Positions 10,558-29,508 of a DNA stretch of 35,763 nt are shown piece by piece. The stretch is taken from positions 116,455 to 152,217 of the forward strand of contig NW_019775440.1 of assembly GCF_001039355.2 (NCBI RefSeq). Direction: 5' to 3'. This DNA comes from Lingula anatina (taxonomy: Eukaryota > Brachiopoda > Lingulata > Lingulida > Lingulidae). The stretch's first letter is position 1; every line of letters begins with the position of its first letter. The notes beneath the pieces are model-generated. The model was not told where the DNA came from, made no database searches, and saw only the letters and a list, made by a program, of their open reading frames with translations. The position numbers were made by a program, and so were the translations under genes.

Positions 10558-11169
10558 ATGGGAGTTGTAAGCCTATTAATTGGGACACCAATCCTCGCTT
10601 ATACAGGTGTGACGTCACATCTCCTGTATCACCTCAAATATGCCCCAAAGAAGGCCATGCCTGCGCCTAATTGGGATGTCAGCGAGAGTGAGAGAGAGAC
10701 AGTGGTGAAAAACAGAGGAGAACTTCTCAAAGGCATACAGGAAGTTTACGCCGCCACCGCCACTCTTGACAGCTTGAAACATGTCAGTGATGACGTCATA
10801 TTTGAGGACCCCGTCGCGAAATTCTACGGGAAACGCGAGTTGTCGTGCGTGATTCCAATCATGAAAAAAACGCTGACAGCTAGCTCAGTAGAGAAATTCG
10901 AGGCCGTTCACGGAGAAAATGAACTGTACGTAGATATGCGAGTGAAATATACCCTTGGGAGCCGTAGCTTTACCTTGCCCTCGTTAGTGTCGATTATGCT
11001 GAGGAAAAAAGCAACGGGTGAAGGGGAGGAAGTGGTCCACATGACAGAGGAATATGTATGGAAACCACTTCTGAACAGAGACAGTTCCCTCATATTGGGG
11101 ACATGCCATGCTGCTATGAAGAGGTTCAACGGGATTCTCTGTGCCAAACTGTTTAAATATAAAGAATGA
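10558..11169 (+). CDS. NTF2/SnoaL-like small membrane-anchored protein, copy 2
   Basis: Single exon of 203 residues plus TGA. It begins MGVVSLLIG and has the same hydrophobic N-terminal segment, the same SDDVIFEDPVAKFYGKREL core and the same HMTEEYVWKPLL end as copy 1, and lacks four residues after LTASS. Many differences are conservative (Leu/Met, Val/Leu, Phe/Tyr), which suggests the protein is still under selection. About the first 240 coding bases differ at only a handful of positions from copy 1, while untranslated flanks have diverged strongly. This could be gene conversion or strong constraint. Function is not inferable beyond the fold. Confidence 0.85.
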   Translation: MGVVSLLIGTPILAYTGVTSHLLYHLKYAPKKAMPAPNWDVSESERETVVKNRGELLKGIQEVYAATATLDSLKHVSDDVIFEDPVAKFYGKRELSCVIPIMKKTLTASSVEKFEAVHGENELYVDMRVKYTLGSRSFTLPSLVSIMLRKKATGEGEEVVHMTEEYVWKPLLNRDSSLILGTCHAAMKRFNGILCAKLFKYKE

Positions 11170-11912
11170 GTAATTTGACAAAGAGAAAGGTATTTTTGTT
11201 AACGTCTATTGTATTATTAATGCCTTAATTTGCTTATCTATTTATTTATTTCCAAAATTACTTGTACTCCATTATTATGTATCTTAGTATTAATGTATAT
11301 GAAAGCAATGAGTTCGCAATACCGAGTTTCGACATATTAGTCTCTTTGACGGTTTTAAAAAGAATGTAATGCTTTATGTTAGCCGAATTATAACACGAGG
11401 GGTTGATTTCCCAATTTCTCTTTTATACAAAGTACACTTAAAATGATATGTGCACCGAGTACTTACTGGGTACACATTTCGGCTTTCTTTGCCGCCCCGA
11501 ATGTGCAAATGAAATGATAGCACAGGTGCTGGATTACTTATGCCCCGGTTTGGTGAACATTTAGATGCACACCTTAGATCCAGCATTTGTGGGGCTGGAG
11601 CTCAGCCTCGACTGTAAAATCGGATAGCCGACTACGCGAAATCAGTTTTGTGATATTTGTCTAATAGCTCTTTCGAATGATTGGTACACAATCAATGTAC
11701 TTTGCATACTTAAATGGGCTGGTGTCACAACTGAGAGTAAAGATGTTCATTAATACAGACTTGTTCAAAGCTTAGTTAAAAGATCGAAAAAATGAGGCGA
11801 ATCCAGACAAAATTGACAAGTTTTGGTAAACGAGCGCGACCCGACCTTATTTTGAGGAATTTTTTTTTACCTATTTTACGAATGAAAAAAAATGTGCCCC
11901 CACCTTTCTGTA
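11170..11912. other. 3' flank of NTF2-like gene 2
   Basis: Mostly the duplicated 3' block shared with 7134-7620. A 70-codon minus-strand frame at 11374-11586 has no domain and is not called. Confidence 0.5.
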
Positions 11913-13495
11913 TTTTTTTTTTTTTTCATCAATGGGAAATTTTGTTGTTCTAATGTTTGAAACTTCCCACACTGTGGTATGCATTTTCCCCCTAATATCA
12001 TTCCTAGTATTTAATTGTTATGCCTCTTAAACGTACTATGTTGAAGAAAAGAAAAAAGATTTCAATTTTGTCTGGCCTCAGCCAAAGTTAGATTCTTAGC
12101 AAAACCAAGTCTTGGTAGATTAGAATAATACACACACAACTATCTGTAGCTTTTTTGAGAAACAGTCCTCTCGTTGATTATGTATATATTAGTTAATTCA
12201 ATTTATTTTTAAAAAATGGACCACCGACGAATAATAGTGCGCAAAGATAGCCAATCCTTTCTTTACCAGTGAAAAGGAAGTCATACGACATACTCTTGAA
12301 GACGAAATTGACTCAAATTTGAACAAGTCAGCATCAGTAACTTACTCTTTTTTACGTAAAGAGAATTTGTACTGAACAAAACTCATGGTAATTGCTGTCT
12401 GGTGTGGACTTTCCAGCGGGGCTGTTTTAATAGTGCTACTGCAGGGTAGAAAAAAGAAAATGAGACTTTAAATGGACTGGCATTATCATGATTTATTTCA
12501 TGTTCTCAAAGTCATCGTCATAGTGTTTGTCCGCTTACATGTATCTACGTAATATCGACTGTCTAATATTTTTCTGTGACGCGTTCCTCTAATTTTTGGA
12601 TTATGAGGAAACGGTGTTTCATGGAACTGAAAAGACAAAAAATGTATAAATAAATAGAGAAATAAATAGACAAACGAACCTATTTGTTTTCCATTTTTAG
12701 ACCAGGCGTGCGAAAATAAATTGTAAAGACAGCATGGTTAACTCTATCAAAAAAAGCGCTGAAATTCTTTATCCACAATCGAGTTGACTAAAAAGAAAGT
12801 AAGAATGAACTTACGTGTAGATGGGAAAAGATTCTTCGCTTTTTGTTCTTCTATTTCTTTTTGAAACTGTTGCGGATCTTGCAAGTAAAGCTGAAATTCA
12901 AATTGAAATAATTTACAGCTGACAAAGTTTTGTTTCACTAAAACATAAAGCATACCGCGTTTTCTACCCTAGTTTCTAGATTTCGGTCTTGATTTCATAT
13001 ATAACCCACATCAGCAATACCACTGTAAAGCCAACACATGAAAAGGTACATTGAGCAAGCTAGCTTTACAGTGCCCTGACACTCAGGGTAGCGTTTTCTG
13101 CCCTTTAAATAACCCCCAGAAAATGTTGTGGTTGCCTTTACGCTGGGGGTTTGTCAGTTAAGACAATTTATAGGTATGCCAACAAAATGCATTGTGGACC
13201 AATCGCTTGTAAAACGCGGACCTAAGGGGGCCACTCAGAATAGATGATCCGAGTACTAACTGATCCGACGACTAAATATGGCCGACCACACAAATGCTAT
13301 AATTTGTATGATGCCCCCCTCCACACACGCCGTCGCTGCAGAGGCCTAGCAATTTAACCTCGAACCCGGAATTTAATCCGTATAAAGGCGCGTGTGGAGG
13401 CGGGGAAACCATCGGGAATAAGCGGCATCGCTTTTGAAGTGTGGTCGGCTATATTTAGTCGGCGGATTAGTTAGCACTCAGATCATCTATTCTGA
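11913..13495. repeat. 1584-bp direct repeat, copy 1 (likely assembly duplicate)
   Basis: Starts with 14 T followed by CATCAATGGGAAATTTTG and matches 13497-15079 at a constant offset of 1584 bases. The only difference I noticed is one base near 12707 (CCAGGCGTG versus CCAGACGTG). A lone N at 13496 joins the copies. It carries a second copy of the last two coding exons of EF-hand gene A and a MITE cut at the junction. Confidence 0.95.
12619..12890 (-). pseudogene. Duplicate of EF-hand gene A exons 5 and 6
   Basis: The minus-strand exons 12815-12890 and 12619-12626 are identical to those of gene A at 14399-14474 and 14203-14210, including splice sites and stop. Only the copy nearer the other exons is needed for the gene. 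If the 1584-bp repeat is an assembly artefact these exons do not exist twice. If it is real they form an unused or alternative 3' end. Confidence 0.7.
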
Positions 13496-13496
13496 N
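13496..13496. other. Single ambiguous base at repeat junction
   Basis: The only N in the window falls exactly between the two 1584-bp copies. It corresponds to A at both equivalent positions (11912 and 15080), as expected where two overlapping contigs were abutted without being merged. Confidence 0.9.
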
Positions 13497-14202
13497 TTTT
13501 TTTTTTTTTTCATCAATGGGAAATTTTGTTGTTCTAATGTTTGAAACTTCCCACACTGTGGTATGCATTTTCCCCCTAATATCATTCCTAGTATTTAATT
13601 GTTATGCCTCTTAAACGTACTATGTTGAAGAAAAGAAAAAAGATTTCAATTTTGTCTGGCCTCAGCCAAAGTTAGATTCTTAGCAAAACCAAGTCTTGGT
13701 AGATTAGAATAATACACACACAACTATCTGTAGCTTTTTTGAGAAACAGTCCTCTCGTTGATTATGTATATATTAGTTAATTCAATTTATTTTTAAAAAA
13801 TGGACCACCGACGAATAATAGTGCGCAAAGATAGCCAATCCTTTCTTTACCAGTGAAAAGGAAGTCATACGACATACTCTTGAAGACGAAATTGACTCAA
13901 ATTTGAACAAGTCAGCATCAGTAACTTACTCTTTTTTACGTAAAGAGAATTTGTACTGAACAAAACTCATGGTAATTGCTGTCTGGTGTGGACTTTCCAG
14001 CGGGGCTGTTTTAATAGTGCTACTGCAGGGTAGAAAAAAGAAAATGAGACTTTAAATGGACTGGCATTATCATGATTTATTTCATGTTCTCAAAGTCATC
14101 GTCATAGTGTTTGTCCGCTTACATGTATCTACGTAATATCGACTGTCTAATATTTTTCTGTGACGCGTTCCTCTAATTTTTGGATTATGAGGAAACGGTG
14201 TT

Positions 14203-17853
<3,651 letters not shown>

Positions 17854-18009
17854 ATTGTAGGTTTTCATCGAAAAGTACAGTAAATGCAAATGAGGACCAG
17901 ACTGAGTCTAATCTATAAGCCTTGATAAAAGCACCACTATTTAAACCAAGGATTCGTGTAGAAAAAATCCCGCGTTGATGCATTCGACTTTGCGGCCCAC
18001 TGGAGGCAA

Positions 18010-18038
18010 CCAATAAAAATAGATCTACTAATCACGTG
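18010..18038 (-). promoter_or_regulatory. Conserved promoter module of EF-hand gene A
   Basis: Read on the minus strand, CACGTG (18033-18038) is followed by ATTAGTAGATCTATTTTT and ATTGG (an inverted CCAAT box, plus-strand 18010-18014), about 160-185 bases 5' of the start codon. The same order, spacing and intervening bases occur upstream of genes B and C and of the relic at 21.2 kb. Confidence 0.65.
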
Positions 18039-18099
18039 CTACATCCACCCTGAAATTCAGAGATTACTATAGACTTCCTAGTATTTATATCATCATAAT

Positions 18100-18825
18100 G
18101 TCCTCATGAACCGGTGTATATAGACTATTGCTATGGTTATGGTATTCCAACAGAATATTACATCTACAATTTTAATAAGCTCAAGTGAAAACAAAATGTA
18201 TTATCCAACCAATTCATTAGTATTACGTACAGCGTTCCAACCTCAATTGATTATAAATATTTGTACCTCACCTGTAACGTTAACATTTAACATATTTCAT
18301 TCCTTAATAGTGTTTCAAATAAAGTAATACCGAGGTTAAAGAACTGTGGTCAGTATGTGGAAAGAATGTATAATATCATCTGTACAAAATGATGCGAATG
18401 GACTATCATTTTTGACACAACGATCACTGGCATAATGCCACTGTGTGTTGATTCGTTGTCGAACTCCATTTCCTTCACTACGAATGCGTTCATAACTCTA
18501 CAGATTGTGACAACATGCTCGGTGCTTCACCAATGCAACTAGGCAAATAATATAGTGGATTTAAAGGTACCCTTCATGGGTTTGAAAACGTTGCTGTTAA
18601 AAACAGTAATGATAGTATTAAAGTGGTAATGGTGTATATACTTCCCTTGCAAACAAGTGCCACCCCTAACGCAATGCGTAAAGTGACACAAAATCATTTC
18701 ATGTACCAATGTTTTTAAATTCTAAAAGGAATTTTTCCACAAAAATTCACTGGTTGTACAACCATTTAATATGCTAACCATAGTAAAAAGAAATTAAATA
18801 CACATTTGGTATTTTGTACAGTATC
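18100..18825. other. Distal upstream region of gene A
   Basis: On the minus strand 18446-18540 matches 22161-22240 and 28421-28500 (shared GAAGCAC, GAGCATGTTGTCACAATC and a run toward GACAACG). These blocks lie roughly 0.6 to 1.4 kb upstream of genes A, B and C. No gene is seen here. Confidence 0.5.
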
Positions 18826-18829
18826 CTTT

Positions 18830-19380
18830 GAATTGGACGCATCAGTGCATTGAGTCAAAAAGTTCGCACAGTGATGGAGTTCCACCTACGGTACAAGGAC
18901 AGTATGAGGTAATTTTTGTTTGCAGGGTTATATCTCAGTTATCCATTTCCGAGGATATCCCGCACATTCTTACTGAGGTTTTGATCTAGGGATTGAGCTG
19001 GCTAATGGGGGTTCTGGATCTGGTTCACAAATAACCAGCCGATTGTTTGCATTGGTTGTAGGGGGAGAACTTTATTATGCTGAAACGTAAATGGGTGATC
19101 ATGGTCCCCAAAGATATTTTCGACAGAATTCCTATTAATTTCTTTCCATTAATTGGATGCAAGGTTCCCGCTGACCACTGTCAGCCCGCCTGCACCACAG
19201 TACCCAATACATCCAATGCTATGACTTATGTGGGGTAGCCTACGTCCTGTCGACCAGATGCGGAAAATGGGGAAGCTACTTCTCACCAGCTTTTCTCCAA
19301 ATTCTGACAAAGCTTAACCTGCTTTCATTTGAGAACAATATCTTTGCCCAGTTATTGGCTGGTGTCCATGCCAGAAAATT
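18830..19380 (-). pseudogene. Decayed Tc1-like transposase
   Basis: Conceptual translation of the minus strand, with several stops and frame changes, gives landmarks of Tc1-family DDE transposases in order: WAKILFSNESRLSF (first catalytic region), IWRKAGEK, GCIGYCGAGGLTVVSGNL, then a segment near 19080-18990 containing PAQSLDQN (the degenerate PAQSPDLNP motif) and DILGNG, then RWNSI near the end. The copy is inactive. Terminal inverted repeats could not be fixed. It lies between gene A and the relic exon at 21.2 kb. Confidence 0.75.
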
Positions 19381-19399
19381 AAAATTATGGGTTCCCTTG

Positions 19400-21110
19400 T
19401 AGCAATGTACATATTTGCGGGAAGGGGTGATACTTTTTTGGTAGGGGAGTATATTTATATGATATCAGTTAGATTGTATTGTGTAAATAATCGTACTTCA
19501 CTATTGGTGCAATGTGCATGTACGAATCTTTTATCAGTTCTTAATTGGTCTCACCATCTGTCCCTGGGAGCATACAGAGCAACCCAAGCTGTGTCATGTG
19601 CATATTTTTTGTTTAGATTAATAATCACCAGCATAAAGCCATGACCATGCTGCCCCCTCTACTAGTATATGCTGAGTGCTTAGTGTGGAGGCAGCAGGAA
19701 TCTTTTTCATAATGGTCACTGATATGACACTGTTGCAGGAAAGAAAATTTCGTGAATTGAAGGTCCTTGTCATGTCGTGCAACGTCTACATGATATTTCA
19801 CGTTTTTTTTTGTTCCACTTCGATTCAAAGTCTCTAAACCAATCAAAACCAATCTTGTTTTAAAAATGTTCGCGTGAAGCACGGGAGTTCTGTTTCCGTT
19901 ATAATCAAGTTGTAAAGTTGTCGACAATCTCGAAACGTTGCAATGCGGTATATAGCATGATGTGAAAAACGTCAAATACTCACATTCGCACAAAGCAGAA
20001 TACAATCCTTTATAGAGAGTTCTACAATGTCTGAAACAGAGAAATATATGATATGAAGAAGCATCACACAAACAAACGCTATTACATTATAGTTTGATTT
20101 GCTTTTGTTATGAATGTGAGTTTACAAAATGGTGACAGTAGGTTTAGGACAGGTGTTACAAAAATCATAAATAATAAATAAATAATTGAATCAATAACCA
20201 AGTTAATGGAAAAAAAATAATATAAATATCCGAAAAATTGGTCGAAATTTTAAAACCAACATTTTGTATTTTATGGATGTTAGGCATACTTCCTTCTATT
20301 ATAAACCGCACTTAGATTCTATAGAGAGCGGTTTAAAACGCCAGTTTAAAGTTTTTACTTCACTTTTTGATACCACGTTTTAATGGATCCTGTCCCTTTA
20401 CACAAAAGAGAAAAAAATAAATAGTTTTTTTGTTTAATTATGTATACATCCAGGGTTGAATAATATTTTAGAGCAACATTTAGATATCATATCAACAACA
20501 TGATGATCATCAAACTTTTCAGCAGTCTACTGTATATGTTATTTACTGCTTTTTTTTTGCACAGTTTCAGATGTCATTTGTGCAGGCTGTAACCATACAT
20601 CATGTTAAAACATCTATGGAGTCGATCAGCACCTGCTGTTCAGCTCAAACGCAGTCCTCGTCTTTATCTTTACAATTTATTTGTATATTTAAAATGTTAC
20701 GAGAAATCTTCTTTTTCAAATCTCACACCTGCATGCTATCCATTTCAATTACAGTAACGTTGCAGTCACCCCGATTTTACATATGCTTATCGTTTCGGAA
20801 GAACAACAATGAATAATTACACTGCCTTTTCCAAAGTTTAAGCCCATCAATTACGCAATTACTTTAAAAAAACCTTATAATTATTCATTATAATGATAAT
20901 TAACATGCGACATATAAAAGAACATTGTGCTTGACTTTGCTTAATAAAACTTGCCCACTGTTTGATGAAAGTTTTATAAGTCCTTTCAACTGCGTAATCT
21001 TTTTCCTTATTGCCTGTGTTGTTTAATTTCATAGTCCATTTTTATTTTCCTAAGAGGCATATCTATATCTTTATTGTATTCAATAATTACCCTCCATACG
21101 GTCGTTAAAA
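19400..21110. other. Gene-free spacer
   Basis: The longest frame is 148 codons on the minus strand (19625-20071). It has no recognisable domain or start context and may be transposon-flanking sequence. No EF-hand exon 2 or 3 for the relic at 21.2 kb was found here. Confidence 0.5.
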
Positions 21111-21130
21111 TAATTCTGTAATATTAACTT

Positions 21131-21186
21131 ATCCCCATGTAGAATGCCAACACATACAGCTAAAATTAGAAGTGCTACCTTCACAT
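21131..21186 (-). pseudogene. Relic signal-peptide exon of an EF-hand gene
   Basis: The minus-strand sequence after the start region reads KVALLILAVCVGILHG, clearly the family's signal peptide. The start has an extra TG (ATGTGAAG where relatives have ATGAAG), which puts TGA straight after ATG. The donor reads GATAAGT where relatives have GGTAAGT. Both start and splicing are therefore damaged. Its promoter module (21361-21389) is intact. No further exons follow, so this is a dead or partial copy. Confidence 0.75.
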
Positions 21187-21360
21187 TGCTTTTTTAGAAA
21201 GCACAGTGACTGCAATTGGTTTTAAAACGTGATATTGAGTGAAGTACATGTATGTTTACGTATAAACTGATAGGGGATGGGTCCCAAGTCTTTAACCCAG
21301 ATCACGTAACTCACACACACCACGCTATATATACTAACTTCATGTAAATATAGTCACCAA

Positions 21361-21389
21361 CCAATGGAAATAGACCTACAAATCACGTG
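21361..21389 (-). promoter_or_regulatory. Conserved promoter module upstream of the relic exon
   Basis: Contains CACGTG (21384-21389) and an inverted CCAAT box (21361-21365) with the shared ATTTGTAGGTCTATTT between them. It is followed outward by the inverted-repeat arms at 21390-21425 and 21460-21500. The layout is the same as upstream of genes B and C. Confidence 0.55.
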
Positions 21390-21500
21390 TTACACTTACC
21401 CAGAATTTCTTAGATTGCTGTAGACCCAAATCTTGTCTATTTGGACACATTGATAATGGTGTTTTCTGTGGTCTCTGAAACTCAGGGTGACTGCAACGTA
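21390..21500. repeat. Imperfect inverted repeat beside the relic promoter
   Basis: One arm contains GTTACACTTACCCAGAATTTC on the plus strand at about 21389; the facing arm contains CTGAAACTCAGGGTGACTGCAACGTAAC and ends near 21502. Equivalent arm pairs lie at 23276-23400 and 29233-29362. Confidence 0.55.
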
Positions 21501-21509
21501 ACCAACTCT

Positions 21510-23270
21510 GACATGCGTAACATGCAGGTCTGGAAAGAGAAGTCAACTAGCTCAATCGAACGAGTATTACTGACACACTTTTTACAAATGGTTGCGATAT
21601 ACCAAACATTCCCATTGTCACATGGTCATTTACTCGTAAAAATATTATAGTATCCCAGTGTAAAAGAAAACATTTCTGCAGCAAACATGTTACATCGTGG
21701 ATTACCTACGACCCCTGTCCATATTCATATTCCAACAGGCACCATACCCAGGCCCTCTGAAGCCCTGCTCATTGCTTATAAACAAATGCGTCGACTTTAG
21801 ATCTATTTATTTTGTGATAGTGTACAGCATGATGTGATAGTGCATTTGTGATGCAACACATGTTTATATTAAATTCATAAAGGATGACATACACAGTATT
21901 CACAAGGGGACAAGTGTAACCACAGTAATCTACGAGTATATATTGAACAGTTATAAAAAAATTACACCAACATAAAGTCGGTCATGATGCGTTGTATAAT
22001 ATGGTGTTATATCATGTGTACATGTATGTTTCGTAGTAAATAAATGTAAAAAAAACAACAAAATATTAATAGTGGGAAGGTGTGGATTTAGAATAGACAA
22101 AGACAGTCATCACAGGTTGTTACAGTAAATTTAAATTCATTATATATTCTTTGCTTAAATGGTGAAGCACCAAGCATGTTATCACAACCAGCGGTAATGA
22201 ACGCATTGATACGCAAGGGAATGAGTATGTATAGACAACATACTAATACACTCTAGTATCATACCAGTGATAGATGTGTCAGACGTTGAAGTATGTTCCC
22301 CATTACTTTAAACAGTTGACTTTCTTCCAATTTTCTATCCTATAATCCTATGCTATTATACTATACATTTAAGTGAGTTCAGACGATGATTGATGTTTTG
22401 GGTTCATTTTGGCATTCAGCAGTGAAATTGGGTTGCATGGTGACAAAACGAAGCAATCATATGGCACGGTACCATATTTAGCGATTAAAAACGGCTAAAT
22501 GAATTTTTACCAGTGTATTTTAAATTAAAACCAATCAAGGTCAGTTCATTGAATGACCACAAGTGATAATCTAGTGACTTTTGAAATTGGCAATGCCAGC
22601 TTGGGCTTTTAATTCGGTTTTATATTACAACATGCCTTTGTGACTTTAAGTGTGGTGCTTTTGGTTGTCTATGTTGTTAACGGGTACGTTTATTGTGATA
22701 TTTAATGTATTTCAATATTAAGTGAACTGTGTTTAGTGTAAAGTAACGTTTTGTTTCGCAATACAATGAAAACTAGTGTCACTAAATATGCTCGTTTTCA
22801 TTCTGAGGCAGTTCAGTTATATATAGAATGGGTTACGAGGGGTGGCATTGCCTTTTCACTTATTGTATTATGTTACTACTATTACCTAATTATTTGAATG
22901 AATTCATATTAATAATCCTCAACTTTACATTTTCTCTCATTTGACCCTAGTCAGAAAAATGTATCCCAGAATTCTGAAGGTATTTTTCTTGCTTCAAAAG
23001 ACGTGTTACACAAGAGAGTATTCCAAGTAAATTCTCATATTTGCTTCCATAAATTTGTTCAAGAATTGGTTTTCATCATTATATTTATTATTTTCTCAAT
23101 AAAAAAGTAACCACTTGGCAATCTGCTTGCTCACTGGCTACAGGATATATCAACAAAAAAGTATTTTTCCTCGGTAAGCTAAACAGCCTATTTTTCGGTC
23201 GAAAAAAAAGATCAGAACAGAAAATTCGTTCATGTGATATGTCTTCTTCTCTTTAAATCCAATGCCAAAA
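21510..23270. other. Upstream region of gene B, duplicated near gene C
   Basis: Parts match 28200-28550 in order: GGTGTTATATC (about 22003 versus 28240), an A-rich AATAAA region, TTTGCTTA (about 22151), and the block GCACnnAGCATGTTnTCACAA (22167 versus 28428). This looks like the 3' flank plus upstream flank of a tandem duplication unit. No exon of another gene was found. Confidence 0.5.
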
Positions 23271-23275
23271 CCGGT

Positions 23276-23400
23276 CACGTTGCAGGCACCCTGAGTTTCA
23301 GAGATCACAGAAAACTCTCTCCTCCATTACCAACAAGCCAAAATAGACGTGGTGGAGGTGGGTCTACAGTAATCCCTGAAACTCAAGGTGAGTGTAACAC
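23276..23400. repeat. Imperfect inverted repeat upstream of gene B
   Basis: Left arm GCACCCTGAGTTTCAGAGATCAC (starting near 23286) pairs with right arm CCTGAAACTCAAGGTGAGTG (near 23374-23395). About 65 bases separate the arms. The right arm runs directly into the CACGTG module. It could be a regulatory hairpin or an old MITE captured by the promoter. Confidence 0.6.
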
Positions 23401-23426
23401 GTGATTTGTAGTTATATTTTCATTGG
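23398..23426 (+). promoter_or_regulatory. Conserved promoter module of EF-hand gene B
   Basis: CACGTG at 23398-23403, then ATTTGTAGTTATATTTTC and ATTGG at 23422-23426, about 140-165 bases before the start codon. A weak TATA-like TATACATATG lies near 23496. Confidence 0.65.
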
Positions 23427-23564
23427 CTGCTTATTGTTTACCTTACTAACTATTGCACAGCCCCAGGCGCTAACCACGAACAGCGTATCAAAAGTATACA
23501 TATGCTTGATTCTTTCTGTGTTCTACAGTTGCATTAACCACACTTTTCGAGAAAACCAAGCAAT

Positions 23565-27872
<4,308 letters not shown>

Positions 27873-28301
27873 ACAAAGACACGAAGCCATGAACAGAAAC
27901 TTCTACCGTAGATGACAAATCCCTTGACGCCGTTCCATGGATATAATTCGGACATTGTATTATTTACCATTAACCGTCTCAGCAAAAGCAACTATGAATT
28001 TCAGTATGATTTAATGTAATACTGTACTTTGATACATTCTGATTTATTCTTAAAGCTTTGTGATGCAGCATTATATTCTATATAATCTATTAAATGAAGA
28101 GTGGGATTTTCACAAGGGGGGCAGGCTTTTGTGTGGCAATGGCATGTTTCCCAAATCATGATAATAACAGTGATCTGTAGTGGTATTGGTAAGCCCTAAT
28201 TATATCATTTGGATATTGATGATATACGCAATGTCACATGGTGTTATATCGGGTGTATGTTATTGAAAGACAAGTTTACCTATCGTGTACTGAACAAAAG
28301 T

Positions 28302-28307
28302 AAAATA
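28302..28307 (+). terminator. Possible poly(A) signal of gene B
   Basis: AATAAA in AAGTAAAATAAACGAG about 430 bases after the stop. A similar A-rich AATAAA region at about 22038 lies in the duplicated flank upstream of gene B. Nearer alternatives were not seen. Confidence 0.35.
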
Positions 28308-28608
28308 AACGAGTTTTGATACAACCAAAAGGGAATACGTGTGGGTTAAAATAGACGAAATCATACAGTCAAATATCTTACAGTTCCATTAATGTAAATA
28401 TATCATTTGCTTAGTTTCATCGGTAAAGCACAGAGCATGTTGTCACAATCAGCAGAGTTATGGATTCATTCATGCCAAAGGGAAAGAGTATAGACAACGT
28501 AAAAGAGGGAGATACATATCCTCAGGCTTGAAATAACAGAGATGAGTGACCAACCAGTGACAAATAGAACGAAAGGATGTGGCAGCACTTGTACAGCTTG
28601 GAATCTCG

Positions 28609-28609
<1 letters not shown>

Positions 28610-28676
<67 letters not shown>
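28610..28676. repeat. (TA)n microsatellite
   Basis: About 33 uninterrupted TA units between genes B and C. The apparent YIYI reading frames are the repeat translated. Confidence 0.95.
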
Positions 28677-28678
<2 letters not shown>

Positions 28679-29232
28679 TGTCACCATTTCAAAAAGTCAG
28701 CTATAAGCTGCTGGCAATGTATTAAGCTCCACAGCCACCCGTATATTGTTGTCAGCGTTCCCTTATAGCTTGTAAACCACCTGCATTTCACATGTTTATA
28801 TATATCAAAGGCATTTAATGTGTCCAAAGCGCTTTGATCCAATCGCTTGAAGCATGTGGCTTAACAAGTGTTTGTTAATGGTAGGTTGTTCAAGTACGGT
28901 GGCCCAAGTTACCAACTACCCCAGTTGTGGGACCGGGGATCTGGAAGACACCCCGCAGAAAACGTGACACCGATGATAAGGTTTAAACGGCGTGATGTCC
29001 GTTTCAAGGTAAAAACCAGTCGAAGATTTCATTTTCTCATTACGTTTGATAAATTTGAGAAACTTCTGTTTTACATATATAAGGAAAAAATACAGCTGTA
29101 TTATTGTGACTTTTTGTTTTGTAATGATAACTATGTAAAACAAAGTGTCAGGAAAACTGGTTCATGTAATGCATGATCTGCATCTCTTCCGTCTCGAATC
29201 CAAGACCTGCCTGTCAGCCATGTCAATTCTGG

Positions 29233-29362
29233 TTACGTTGCAGGTACCCTGTGTTTCAGAATTCCACAGAAAACTCTCCTCCATTATCAACATGTCCATT
29301 TAGACATGGTAATGGTAGATGTGGGTCTTTAGTAATATCTGAAACTCGGGGTGGGTGTTACA
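29233..29362. repeat. Imperfect inverted repeat upstream of gene C
   Basis: Left arm GTTGCAGGTACCCTGTGTTTC pairs imperfectly with right arm CTGAAACTCGGGGTGGGTG. The interior shares AGAAAACTCTCCTCCATTA with the gene B element. It runs directly into the CACGTG module. Confidence 0.6.
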
Positions 29363-29397
29363 CGTGACTTGTACCCCTGTAGGTCTATTTTTATTGG
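29361..29397 (+). promoter_or_regulatory. Conserved promoter module of EF-hand gene C
   Basis: CACGTG at 29361-29366 followed by GTAGGTCTATTTTT and ATTGG at 29393-29397, about 110-150 bases before the start codon. TTATACATATACC near 29450 is a weak TATA candidate. Confidence 0.65.
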
Positions 29398-29508
29398 TTA
29401 CCTATTATACAGTTACTTAACATACGCGGGTCGCATACTATCATCAGTTTATACATATACCTGACTCACTGTCTGGGTTACCCATAGTGTTTACTGCACT
29501 TTGTGAAA

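Larger units (their letters stand above)
8595..11890 (+). repeat. Segmental duplication unit 2 (carries NTF2-like gene 2)
   Basis: Collinear partner of 5092-7620. This unit is longer mainly because of extra sequence at about 8740-9540, upstream of the conserved C-rich tract, where no gene is recognised. Homology ends near 11890, just before the poly(T) that begins the 1584-bp repeat. Confidence 0.85.

Noticed and set aside
19625-20071. 148-codon minus-strand frame
   Set aside because: No domain, signal peptide, splice context or paralog; composition is that of random AT-rich sequence.
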